A stretch of DNA of 64,000 bases. Origin: CBDCUI01 sp965223115 (GTDB lineage: Bacteria > Pseudomonadota > Gammaproteobacteria > UBA4575). Each line of letters opens with the position of its first letter. The stretch's first letter is position 1. The translations under genes and the position numbers were made by a program. The stretch covers positions 2,170,001 through 2,234,000 of the forward strand of contig OZ244982.1 of the NCBI GenBank assembly GCA_965223115.1, given 5' to 3'. The notes beneath the pieces were generated by a model. It made no database searches and was not told where the DNA came from. It saw only the letters and a program-made list of their open reading frames with translations. Below are positions 53,833 through 62,470 of the stretch, piece after piece.

Positions 53833-55330
53833 AAATACTTATAACCCAGATAGCATCTTAGATATGAATGTCGATTTCTTATCGATTGAATGTCTTGATA
53901 AATTAGGTCTAGAACAAAATCCATTTATTGATCACGCTAGAGACCCATTTCTTTTTATTGACCAACAACTTGAGATGTCTGTAAATGTCCTGGTTGACTA
54001 TTTACAAAATCAGAACTCTACCTTGGTGTTGGTTGGAGAAATTGGTGTCGGCAAGACTACTTTATTACGTATACTACTAAGACAAGGTTACCAACACTTT
54101 AATTTTTGCACTCTTAGAGCCAAAACAAATATAACTTTTTCTCATATTGAAGAAAGACTAAAAGAACGCTGGCGAATAACAGGTGATGATACTGATAAAA
54201 TTGTAGATACAGATGAATATATAAAAAAATATATAGAAACTGATAAATATCCAGTTATCATTATAGATGACGCGCATAGATTAAGAACTCATGAACTTGA
54301 CGCCTTGTTACAATTAAAACACCGCGTGGGTTTACAATCAAAACAAGCGCTCGGTTTAGTCCTAGCAACAGAACCTAGCATTCAGTCAAAACTCTCTGAG
54401 CTTGAGAAAACCAACCCAGCTGCATCACATATTTATCAAATTAATGCTCGACCATTTGATGCGAAACAGTGTCAGAATTATGTAAATTTTCGCTTAAAAA
54501 AAGCAGGGGCAATTGGAAAAGATTTATTCAATCAAGAACAGCTACAAGAAATTTTTAATAAGTCGAAAGGTTTGCCAAGAATAATAAATTCGCTTGCACG
54601 TGAAATGCTGCATGACCAGTGCGAACAAAAAACCAAACACCTCTCACAATCTCAACGCCTTTCTTTAACTCCAGGCATGCGCTTAGGATTAATATTAGTA
54701 TCTTTACTAATTATAGCTTTACTAATTGGTATTTTTTCAAACAATCCCAACAAATCTGTTGAACTCGAAATTGCCAAACCTGAAGTTAAACAAGACCAGG
54801 TCAAGGATGAAACTAAAACACCTAAAGTTGATAACAGCACAATAACGAAACCTAAAAATATCTCCAAACCTTATGTTGCACCATTAGTATTAGGTCCACT
54901 ACAAAATGAAATTCAAACCACCCCAAAAAAACAGGTTATTTTAGAGAAACAAACTAAACAAGCTGAAGCTAAGCCAAAAAAACAAACCGCTTTAGAAAAA
55001 CAAACTAAAGCTGAAAAAGTGGCGGAAAATGAATATCCATTAGCACCTGATTGGTTGCTAAAACAAGACTCAAATTCATATACCATACAAATCGTAGCAT
55101 CACCTAGCCAAGAAAATTTATTTGCATTTACCAAGAAAAATTTACCTGACCACCAGACTGCATATTACATAAAAAATAATCAAGAAAAGCAGTGGTATAT
55201 ATTAGTTTATGGTGTTTTCACAAATCGAGAGCAAGCTCTTAATGCAATAGAGAAGCTACCTGCCGAAATCAAGAAGAATAAGCCTTACCCTCTACAAATC
55301 GATAAAATCCATACGGTTATACGCAATTAA
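53801..55330 (+). CDS. DamX-like AAA+ ATPase with C-terminal SPOR domain
   Basis: A protein of about 509 residues. The start is uncertain: a TTG at 53792, ATGs at 53801, 53816 and 53864 are in frame, and none has a clear ribosome site; overlap with dgt suggests coupling. The N-terminal ExeA/GspA-like ATPase has LGLEQNPF, Walker A GEIGVGKTT and Walker B PVIIIDDAH. A membrane span follows near residue 300, then a Lys/Gln-rich linker with a repeated KKQ..LEKQTK unit, then a SPOR domain binding denuded peptidoglycan. DamX acts at the division septum; the location after aroKB is conserved. Confidence 0.85.
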   Translation: MSEFLMQKSSENTYNPDSILDMNVDFLSIECLDKLGLEQNPFIDHARDPFLFIDQQLEMSVNVLVDYLQNQNSTLVLVGEIGVGKTTLLRILLRQGYQHFNFCTLRAKTNITFSHIEERLKERWRITGDDTDKIVDTDEYIKKYIETDKYPVIIIDDAHRLRTHELDALLQLKHRVGLQSKQALGLVLATEPSIQSKLSELEKTNPAASHIYQINARPFDAKQCQNYVNFRLKKAGAIGKDLFNQEQLQEIFNKSKGLPRIINSLAREMLHDQCEQKTKHLSQSQRLSLTPGMRLGLILVSLLIIALLIGIFSNNPNKSVELEIAKPEVKQDQVKDETKTPKVDNSTITKPKNISKPYVAPLVLGPLQNEIQTTPKKQVILEKQTKQAEAKPKKQTALEKQTKAEKVAENEYPLAPDWLLKQDSNSYTIQIVASPSQENLFAFTKKNLPDHQTAYYIKNNQEKQWYILVYGVFTNREQALNAIEKLPAEIKKNKPYPLQIDKIHTVIRN

Positions 55331-55434
55331 GCTCGTCTTGGCTTAGCTATCTTTCGACAATCCTCATTGAATGCCCCTGTTTTGGTGCCTATACTGATTG
55401 GCATCCATTTAGTCTTTTTACAGTCGAGAATATA

Positions 55435-57144
55435 GTGTCAACCAGAATCCCTCAAACATTTATTGATGAGCTAATAACGCGCATTGATATTGTTGAATTA
55501 ATAGATAGCTATGTCCCGCTTACTAAAAAAGGCAAAGAATACATGGCTTGCTGCCCATTTCACGATGAAAAAACGCCTTCCTTTACAGTAAGTCCAGATA
55601 AGCAATTTTACCATTGCTTTGGCTGTGGTGTGCACGGTACCGCATTAGGCTTTTTGATGGAATATGAACATATAGATTTTATAGAAGCAGTCGAAACTCT
55701 CGCGCAAATACTTGGACTAGAAATTCCTAGAGATAAAAGTACGGTACCTCACAATACCCATCAAGATTTATACATATTGCTTGAACAAGCAAATACATAC
55801 TACCAAAAGATGTTACGCAAACATCAACCTGCCATTGATTATTTAAAAACACGTGGCGTAAATGGTGAGATAGCCGCTAAATTTGGATTAGGCTTTGCAC
55901 CAGATGGCTTTGATAATCTATTAAACCAATTTGAGAATGCTGCTACCGAAGAACAACTTATTAAAACCGGCCTAATAAAGAAAAACGATAGTGGAAAAAA
56001 ATACGATCGTTTCAGAAACCGTGTCGTTTTCCCAATCAAAGACCGTCGTGGTCGTGTAATAGGCTTTGGTGGCAGAGTATTAAGCGATGATGTCCCTAAA
56101 TACTTAAACTCACCTGAAACTCCAGTGTTTCATAAGAGTGAGGCATTATATGGTTTATATGAAGCACGTAAAATAAAAGAAACGACTCAATTTGTTATTG
56201 TTGTGGAAGGATATATGGATGTTGTAGCACTAGCTCAACATGGAATCGAAAATGTTGTCGCAACACTTGGAACAGCAACTACAACCCAACACATACAGCA
56301 GTTATTTCGCTACACACAGGAAATAGTCTTTTGTTTTGACGGTGATCGTGCAGGACGTGATGCAGCTTGGCGCGCAGCACAACAAACCATTCCATTATTT
56401 AAGGATGGTCTAGAAGCAAAGTTTTTATTTCTACCACAAGGAGAAGACCCTGACAGCTTAATCCGCTCTAGAGGAAAGGAAATTTTTTTACAGTATATTG
56501 AACAAGGCGAGTCATTAGCGACTTTCATTTTTAACAAACTAAAAGAAAGCGCTGATATTCGAACACCGGCAGGAAAAGCCAGATTTGCACAAATTGCAAA
56601 ACCGATAGTTAACAAACTTCCAGATGGGGTTTATAAAAAATTAGTTTTTGAAGAACTGGAAAAAATTGTTGGTGCCCAAATCCATTATTCAACCATAGCA
56701 ACACCTAATAAACTGTCTTCAACTGCTAAACCAACAATTAATAAAGCGACACCTGTGCGCTTAGCTATTGCTACTTTATTACGCGAACCTTCTTTGATCT
56801 TAGAGCTTGACTATAAAATAGACTTGTCAAAATCTTCTATTGCAGGCGTAAAACTGCTTGCTACAATTATCTCCAGCTATGCACAAGAACCCGATCTAAG
56901 CCCAGCTGTCCTAATAGAGCGTTTTCGAGGCCAAGAAGAAGCGACTCAACTACAAAAGCTTATGGCCTGGAATCCACCCGAATTAGAAGACCCAAAACGT
57001 GCCTTTGTCGATGCTATGGCTTGGATTCAACGCAAAACACACAATCAGCGTGTCCAAGAACTCATTGACAAAGAAAGCACTGACGGCTTAACGGATGATG
57101 AAAGGCAAGAATTTAGGAACTTATTGCACCAAAAGGCCTCTTAA
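55435..57144 (+). CDS. dnaG: DNA primase
   Basis: A 569-residue primase that makes RNA primers at the replication fork. The start is GTG. The CHC2 zinc ribbon (CPFHDEKTPSF and YHCFGCG) lies at about residues 40-65. The TOPRIM core has VVEGYMDVVALAQHG near 255 and FDGDRAGRDAAWRA near 305. The C-terminal DnaB-interacting domain is of normal length. It precedes rpoD, the ancestral macromolecular-synthesis order, but rpsU is 14 kb upstream. Confidence 0.97.
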   Translation: MSTRIPQTFIDELITRIDIVELIDSYVPLTKKGKEYMACCPFHDEKTPSFTVSPDKQFYHCFGCGVHGTALGFLMEYEHIDFIEAVETLAQILGLEIPRDKSTVPHNTHQDLYILLEQANTYYQKMLRKHQPAIDYLKTRGVNGEIAAKFGLGFAPDGFDNLLNQFENAATEEQLIKTGLIKKNDSGKKYDRFRNRVVFPIKDRRGRVIGFGGRVLSDDVPKYLNSPETPVFHKSEALYGLYEARKIKETTQFVIVVEGYMDVVALAQHGIENVVATLGTATTTQHIQQLFRYTQEIVFCFDGDRAGRDAAWRAAQQTIPLFKDGLEAKFLFLPQGEDPDSLIRSRGKEIFLQYIEQGESLATFIFNKLKESADIRTPAGKARFAQIAKPIVNKLPDGVYKKLVFEELEKIVGAQIHYSTIATPNKLSSTAKPTINKATPVRLAIATLLREPSLILELDYKIDLSKSSIAGVKLLATIISSYAQEPDLSPAVLIERFRGQEEATQLQKLMAWNPPELEDPKRAFVDAMAWIQRKTHNQRVQELIDKESTDGLTDDERQEFRNLLHQKAS

Positions 57145-57154
57145 AGTTACTCCC

Positions 57155-57176
57155 TATATCAGTATTTTCTGATATA
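57155..57176 (+). promoter_or_regulatory. Inverted repeat and extended -10 element before rpoD
   Basis: TATATCAG-TATTTT-CTGATATA is a perfect 8-bp inverted repeat in the dnaG-rpoD gap. Its right arm contains most of a TGATATACT extended -10 element (57171-57179), so an internal rpoD promoter is likely and the repeat could be an operator. No T-run follows, so it is not a terminator. No good -35 is present. Confidence 0.45.
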
Positions 57177-57222
57177 CTCGCCGGTTTCGCTCAATCACCG
57201 CTCCACATGAGGCATGTATTAA

Positions 57223-59055
57223 ATGGACGAAGATCAACAATCCAGTATCAAACAACTTATTGCTAAAGGCAAAGAACAAGGATTTCTTACCTATGCAGAA
57301 GTAAACGATCATTTACCTAGTGGTATCGTTGACCCTGAACAGATCGAAGACATTGTCAGCATGATTAATGACATGGGCATCACAGTCCATGAACAAGCAC
57401 CAGATACAGACAGCTTATTACTATCAGATAATGCCGCCACTGATGATGATGAAGTGGCTGAAGAGGCTGCCGCGGCTTTAGCCACTGTAGACAGTGAATT
57501 TGGACGCACAACGGATCCAGTACGCATGTATATGCGTGAAATGGGGATTGTTAATTTATTAACCCGAGAGGGTGAAATTAAAATTGCCAAACGTATTGAA
57601 GACGGTTTACGTCAAGTCCTGTTTGCTATTGGACATTATCCCGCAACAATAGAAAAACTTTTGTTCTTTTATTCCAAGGTTGAAACAGAAGACTTACGTT
57701 TAACAGACTTAATCACCGGGTTCGTTGATCCTGATGAAGATACCGATGCTATTCCACCACCTGCTACACAGATTAGCAAAACTGAAGAGGATGAAGCCAG
57801 TGATGATACAGAGGATGGGGATGAGGATGAGGAAGAACTAGACACTGGTCCCGACCCTGAGGAAGCACGTGCCTATTTCAAAAAACTTGAAAAACTACAC
57901 GCAAAAATTACTAGCATAAGTGAAAGTGGTGATGCTGATAAGCTAGCTAAAGCACGCGAAGAGCTAGCAGAAGAATTCACAATGGTTAAACTCGTGCCAA
58001 AAATTGTGGATATTCTAACTACAGAACTGCGTGAAATGATGAATCGAATTCGCTCTCATGAACGCAGCATTATGCAAACAAGTGTGCACGATGCCAAAAT
58101 GCCAAGATTAAAGTTTATTGAAACTTTTACTAATCATGAGACAGATCCAGATTGGGTGTTTACTCATACTAAGTCAAAAGCAAAATATTCAAGTGCTATT
58201 GAAAGCTTAATACCTGAGATACAAAAAGAACAAGAAAAACTGATTGGTATTGAAGATGAAACCAATCTTACCATTCGTGAAATCAAAGACATCAACCGCC
58301 GTATGTCCATTGGTGAAGCTAAAGCAAGACGAGCTAAAAAAGAAATGGTTGAAGCAAATCTACGCTTAGTAATTTCCATCGCTAAAAAGTACACCAACCG
58401 CGGCCTACAATTTTTAGATCTCATTCAAGAAGGCAATATCGGCTTAATGAAAGCGGTTGATAAATTTGAATATCGACGTGGTTATAAATTCTCTACTTAT
58501 GCAACATGGTGGATACGTCAAGCCATCACACGCTCGATTGCTGATCAAGCAAGAACCATACGTATACCTGTACATATGATCGAAACGATCAATAAACTGA
58601 ATAGAATTTCACGACAAATGCTACAAGAAATGGGCCGCGAGCCCACCCCAGAAGAGTTGGCGGAACGTATGGAAATGCCTGAAGACAAAGTGCGAAAAGT
58701 ACTGAAAATTGCTAAAGAGCCAATTTCTATGGAAACACCTATTGGTGATGATGAAGATTCTCATCTTGGAGACTTTATTGAAGATGCCACCATAGAATCA
58801 CCAGTTGATTCTGCGTCTTCTGAAGGTTTAGGAGAAGCCACTCGGGAAATATTAGCTTCATTGACGCCACGCGAGGCCAAAGTATTACGCATGCGCTTTG
58901 GTATTGATATGAATACGGACCACACATTGGAAGAAGTAGGTAAGCAATTTGATGTCACGCGTGAAAGAATTCGACAGATTGAAGCCAAGGCTTTACGCAA
59001 ACTTCGTCACCCAAGTCGATCCGAACAATTACGTAGCTTCCTTGAAATAGAATAA
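57223..59055 (+). CDS. rpoD: RNA polymerase primary sigma factor, sigma-70
   Basis: A 610-residue housekeeping sigma factor. Region 1.1 is at about 1-80; region 1.2 has TDPVRMYMREMG; the acidic non-conserved region (EDEASDDTEDGDEDEEE) lies near 190-205. Region 2 has DLIQEGNIGLMKAVDKFEYRR and the 2.3-2.4 YATWWIRQAITRSIADQ; region 4.2 has the helix-turn-helix near the end (TLEEVGKQFDVTRERIRQIE). The length is normal for gammaproteobacteria. A tRNA gene follows 27 bases downstream, likely on the same transcript. Confidence 0.98.
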   Translation: MDEDQQSSIKQLIAKGKEQGFLTYAEVNDHLPSGIVDPEQIEDIVSMINDMGITVHEQAPDTDSLLLSDNAATDDDEVAEEAAAALATVDSEFGRTTDPVRMYMREMGIVNLLTREGEIKIAKRIEDGLRQVLFAIGHYPATIEKLLFFYSKVETEDLRLTDLITGFVDPDEDTDAIPPPATQISKTEEDEASDDTEDGDEDEEELDTGPDPEEARAYFKKLEKLHAKITSISESGDADKLAKAREELAEEFTMVKLVPKIVDILTTELREMMNRIRSHERSIMQTSVHDAKMPRLKFIETFTNHETDPDWVFTHTKSKAKYSSAIESLIPEIQKEQEKLIGIEDETNLTIREIKDINRRMSIGEAKARRAKKEMVEANLRLVISIAKKYTNRGLQFLDLIQEGNIGLMKAVDKFEYRRGYKFSTYATWWIRQAITRSIADQARTIRIPVHMIETINKLNRISRQMLQEMGREPTPEELAERMEMPEDKVRKVLKIAKEPISMETPIGDDEDSHLGDFIEDATIESPVDSASSEGLGEATREILASLTPREAKVLRMRFGIDMNTDHTLEEVGKQFDVTRERIRQIEAKALRKLRHPSRSEQLRSFLEIE

Positions 59056-59082
59056 AGTTCTATTATTCTTTGCCATTATTTA

Positions 59083-59159
59083 GGGCCTGTAGCTCAGTTG
59101 GTTAGAGCAGAGGACTCATAATCCTTTGGTCGTAGGTTCGAGTCCTACCGGGCCCACCA
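59083..59159 (+). tRNA. tRNA with CAT anticodon, probably tRNA-Ile2 (lysidine-modified)
   Basis: A 77-base cloverleaf with encoded CCA. The acceptor stem is GGGCCTG/CGGGCCC, the anticodon CAT is at 59117-59119 in a CTCATAA loop closed by GAGGA/TCCTT, and the T arm has GTAGG-TTCGAGT-CCTAC. Acceptor pairs C4-G69 and C5-G68 match the determinants reported for TilS recognition of tRNA-Ile2, and the ileX gene lies close to rpoD in E. coli, so I favour isoleucine over elongator methionine. Software that reads only the anticodon would call Met. Confidence 0.93.
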
Positions 59160-59241
59160 ATTCTTTGATTCACTAATTAATTTACAAAACTTAGATGGAT
59201 CTTAAGTTATAATTAAAAAAGTAATTTAAGTATTTATACCT

Positions 59242-59739
59242 ATGTCTTCATTAGACTCTAATATTTTTAGTATCTACTTAATTAAAGTAGATATGAAAAT
59301 ATTCAGTCATTTTGCAGACTATGTTCTAGAAAATGGGCAAGAAAATTACGCGCAATTTACACACAATATGAAAATGGCATTAAAAGTTGCGCTACTTATA
59401 TGCTACACACGCCCTTTTATTGATAATCAGAATTCCAATATTCACAAATTACTTACGAAAGAGTTTCTTGATGAAGAATTGATAATTCATAAAGAAATTC
59501 TTGAAATGCGAAAAGAGTGTTTAGGCTTAAAAGACTTACCGATCCCAAATATTGAAAGTATAAAATCAAACGTTGTGCATATCTCTATTCCAAAAAGTGA
59601 TAATGTTCCATTACCGTATGGAATAATTAAATCTTTGCAACAGATGTCTGACAAGATTAATAATGCAGCAATTAAAATAGTAGAAACCCCTGATTTTGAA
59701 CATAATTTCTGTTTTAGAGGAATAGATTTACAAAGATAA
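59242..59739 (+). CDS. Hypothetical protein downstream of the rpoD-tRNA unit
   Basis: A 165-residue soluble, mainly alpha-helical protein with no signal peptide. No known motif is evident. It is AT-rich, preceded by an AT-rich leader with an imperfect inverted repeat at 59188-59208, and convergent with a glycosyltransferase. It may belong to an accessory insertion after the tRNA. The function is unknown. Confidence 0.5.
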   Translation: MSSLDSNIFSIYLIKVDMKIFSHFADYVLENGQENYAQFTHNMKMALKVALLICYTRPFIDNQNSNIHKLLTKEFLDEELIIHKEILEMRKECLGLKDLPIPNIESIKSNVVHISIPKSDNVPLPYGIIKSLQQMSDKINNAAIKIVETPDFEHNFCFRGIDLQR

Positions 59740-59788
59740 AAACTATTTCAATCGAAAGTTTAAATTCTATCGTAATTAGCAACTCACC

Positions 59789-60706
59789 TTAAGACTTGAC
59801 CATACTCATTATGGTTCTCGGAAAGTGTTTCAATTTTAAAATGGATGTAGGTTTTAATTTAAATGCTTGATTATAGTTTTGAGCAGCAGTTTTATATTGA
59901 CTAGACAAATACGCCTTACGTGCAATTTTAAGATGAGATTGTATTAACATACGTTCTTTTAGTGCATTCATATCTTTATTTACTGGCAACGTTTCAAATA
60001 GTTCATTAATTCCTTCTGTACCTGTTTCAACTATACGTTGATAATTCTCACGTAAACTGTCTTCATGCCGTGGCATTTCCACAAATATTTCAGGTATCGA
60101 TACACAATTAAATTTGTAAAAAACTTGCGCAAAAAATATTGTATCCTCACCCACATGTATTTTTTCAGAAAACTTAAATGTATCCATTACATTTCTCTTC
60201 AATATAGTGGAACTAGGCCTTAAACCTAGCATTTTGCCTTCTAAAAGCTTATATACATTGCTTAACTTATCATCACTTAACTGCTCTGGTCGTTGCTCCC
60301 GTTTTTTTCCCTTAACACTTATAGATCGATAACCACCAAAAATCATATCTGCATTTATATTCAAATTTACCGCAGATTTTATATATTCAAAAGTATCAGT
60401 TAATAACCGATCATCTGCGTCTAAAAATAATATGTAATCACCCGAAGTTTTTTGATAACCATAATTACGCGCAGCAGATACCCCTTTATTTTCTTGATAG
60501 TAATAGTAAATGTTAGGTTGCGAATGGGTTTCACATATTGAATTAACGACTGACTTTGTATTATCCGTAGAACCATCATCTACGATAATTATTTCATGTG
60601 TTTTATACTTTTGCGTTAGTACAGAATTAATTGCTGCTTCAATATAATGTGCATAGTTATAGGTAGGGATGATAACTGAAAGTTTTATATTAAAATTTTC
60701 AGCCAT
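59789..60706 (-). CDS. Family 2 glycosyltransferase
   Basis: A 305-residue GT-A fold enzyme. SVIIPTYNYAHYIEAAINSVLTQ (split over residues 10-32) is the family-2 start, IIVDDGSTDNT near 40 binds the sugar nucleotide, and FLDADDRLL near 95 holds the DxD metal motif. The C-terminal 60 residues look helical, TPR-like. It is probably involved in surface polysaccharide or lipopolysaccharide synthesis. It lies 58 bases after a family-4 glycosyltransferase on the same strand. Confidence 0.88.
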   Translation of the reverse strand: MAENFNIKLSVIIPTYNYAHYIEAAINSVLTQKYKTHEIIIVDDGSTDNTKSVVNSICETHSQPNIYYYYQENKGVSAARNYGYQKTSGDYILFLDADDRLLTDTFEYIKSAVNLNINADMIFGGYRSISVKGKKREQRPEQLSDDKLSNVYKLLEGKMLGLRPSSTILKRNVMDTFKFSEKIHVGEDTIFFAQVFYKFNCVSIPEIFVEMPRHEDSLRENYQRIVETGTEGINELFETLPVNKDMNALKERMLIQSHLKIARKAYLSSQYKTAAQNYNQAFKLKPTSILKLKHFPRTIMSMVKS

Positions 60707-60764
60707 TGTGGATCTGCTCTATATATATAAATAGTAATTGTTTATTTTTATTCACTACTTTTAT

Positions 60765-61829
60765 TTAATTGGGCACAGCAAATTGTTTGAGCTGAACGTA
60801 ATGATCTACATATAACTCAAAAGTTTTATTAATATTAGCATTGTCTAAAATCAAATCTTTAGATACAGCATATTTTTTCATAGCTTGCGCGAGGTCAGTA
60901 GGATTTAAATTTTCAAGCACTGTTCCAAATGCTGGGTTTACCAAATCTTTTGCTCCAACATATTTAGATATTATTACCGGACTTCCACATAACAGTGATT
61001 CAGCTACGACTATTCCAAAAGGCTCATAACAAGAAGGTAGCAACGTTACATCGCAGGCATGATAAAGCTCAGAAATATTTTCTACGTAACCTAGATATTT
61101 AATACTCTCCAGTTTCTCAAAACCTTCCTGACCAGAGCCTGCAACTACAACATTAATATTTACATCTTCAATTTGCTTTATGGCCTCAATTATAATTTGT
61201 AATCCTTTGCGTTTATGGCCAGTAGATGGAAATAAAAAATTTATTTTTTCAGCACATAAGTTATATTTTTTTTTGAACTTTTCTTTCGATTGCAAACTTT
61301 TATGTTTAAATTTATCTAAAGGGGGGATGGGATATATAACCTTAATTATTTCAGGAGAAACTTTATAAAAATCTATTAGTTCTTGTTTTAAAATACTTGA
61401 ATGTGCAACTAATAGACGAGATTCAGTATATTTCTTTTTTTCGTATACAATCCTGACATGATTTAATGGGTTTATCTTTCTAGGCCAGGATGATGCTTTT
61501 AAATCTCCTAGATACGTACCACAACATATGCCGATGTCTGGACTATAAGGCGCATTAACACTAATTATTAGATCAAAAGAATGTTTCTTTAAATGTTTGC
61601 GTAAATATTTATCATATAAGATGTGCCGCAGCTTTTTTGGGAAATGTGATAAATTTTGTTTTATAACCGTTAGATTTTTATTGTTAAGTATATTTAAGCG
61701 GTTATCTAATTTTGTAGTGTACAAAGTAATAGTGTCGCCTTGTTGCAAATACTCATTGATTAATCCCTGCAGGTACGCTTCGGTGCCACCACTTTGGATA
61801 AGACGATCAGACAAAATTGCTATATTCAT
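60765..61829 (-). CDS. Family 4 (GT-B) glycosyltransferase
   Basis: A 354-residue enzyme of the GT-B fold. The N-terminal ILSDRLIQSGGTEAYL glycine loop, the central NFLFPSTGHKRKGLQ and the C-terminal EPFGIVVAESLLCGSPVI (the E-x7-E motif) identify GT family 4. It heads a two-gene unit with the family-2 glycosyltransferase. Substrates cannot be inferred. The region is markedly AT-rich. Confidence 0.88.
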   Translation of the reverse strand: MNIAILSDRLIQSGGTEAYLQGLINEYLQQGDTITLYTTKLDNRLNILNNKNLTVIKQNLSHFPKKLRHILYDKYLRKHLKKHSFDLIISVNAPYSPDIGICCGTYLGDLKASSWPRKINPLNHVRIVYEKKKYTESRLLVAHSSILKQELIDFYKVSPEIIKVIYPIPPLDKFKHKSLQSKEKFKKKYNLCAEKINFLFPSTGHKRKGLQIIIEAIKQIEDVNINVVVAGSGQEGFEKLESIKYLGYVENISELYHACDVTLLPSCYEPFGIVVAESLLCGSPVIISKYVGAKDLVNPAFGTVLENLNPTDLAQAMKKYAVSKDLILDNANINKTFELYVDHYVQLKQFAVPN

Positions 61830-62138
61830 TGTTGTTGGCGGTATTTATAGTTATTTCCCATAACATCCAGTCAGATCCATTATATAGTTTTTATTAAATA
61901 CGCCTTTATCACCATTTCTAAATACTACTTATTCAGTTTCAACACAGAAAGCTCATGGCTCGAAATTCATTCAACGGATTTGAGTTGTAGCATACACTCA
62001 TACAATATTTAGATCATTAGCTATGAAATTTACCTATAATCACAACAGGGAATTTATAACTATGATTGAACTTAATATGAAATATCATTACTAATTTATA
62101 GGTCTAGTTATTAACCTGTTTATTAATTAGGAGAAATC
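61830..62138. other. AT-rich divergent intergenic region
   Basis: A 309-base gap between the divergent family-4 glycosyltransferase and EF-hand genes. I see no convincing gene, RNA or terminator; a 23-codon frame at its right end is not credible. The EF-hand gene has a strong AGGAG ribosome site at its right edge. Confidence 0.5.
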
Positions 62139-62441
62139 ATGAAGTTCTTTATATCAACACTTATTATGACTGCTTTACTCTTACCTGCTATTTCCATTGC
62201 TGGATTTTCGGGTGGTGGTGGTCGAGGTTATGAAGACGGTTTGTTTTGGGGTGCTGACCTTGATCGAAACGAAAGATTAGATCGTGATGAGGCAAAATCC
62301 GTATATAACCTTGCAGAAGATAACATCTTTACTCGTTTTGACGAAGATTCAAATGGCACCATCAATCGTTCAGAGTTTCGCGAATTTCTTCAGCTTTCGC
62401 CATGGACAGATAAATTTGTTCACCCTAAAGATAAAAACTAA
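62139..62441 (+). CDS. Secreted EF-hand calcium-binding protein
   Basis: A 100-residue protein with a signal peptide (cleavage after SIA near residue 21) and two EF-hand loops: DLDRNERLDRDE (about residues 40-51) and DEDSNGTINRSE (about 68-79), both with acidic residues at positions 1, 3, 5 and 12. It likely binds calcium outside the cytoplasm. A strong AGGAG site lies five bases before the ATG. It is convergent with the calcium-dependent PhoX-type phosphatase gene, 29 bases apart. Confidence 0.82.
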   Translation: MKFFISTLIMTALLLPAISIAGFSGGGGRGYEDGLFWGADLDRNERLDRDEAKSVYNLAEDNIFTRFDEDSNGTINRSEFREFLQLSPWTDKFVHPKDKN

Positions 62442-62470
62442 AAACTCACAGTTGTTTTTATAATTTATCG

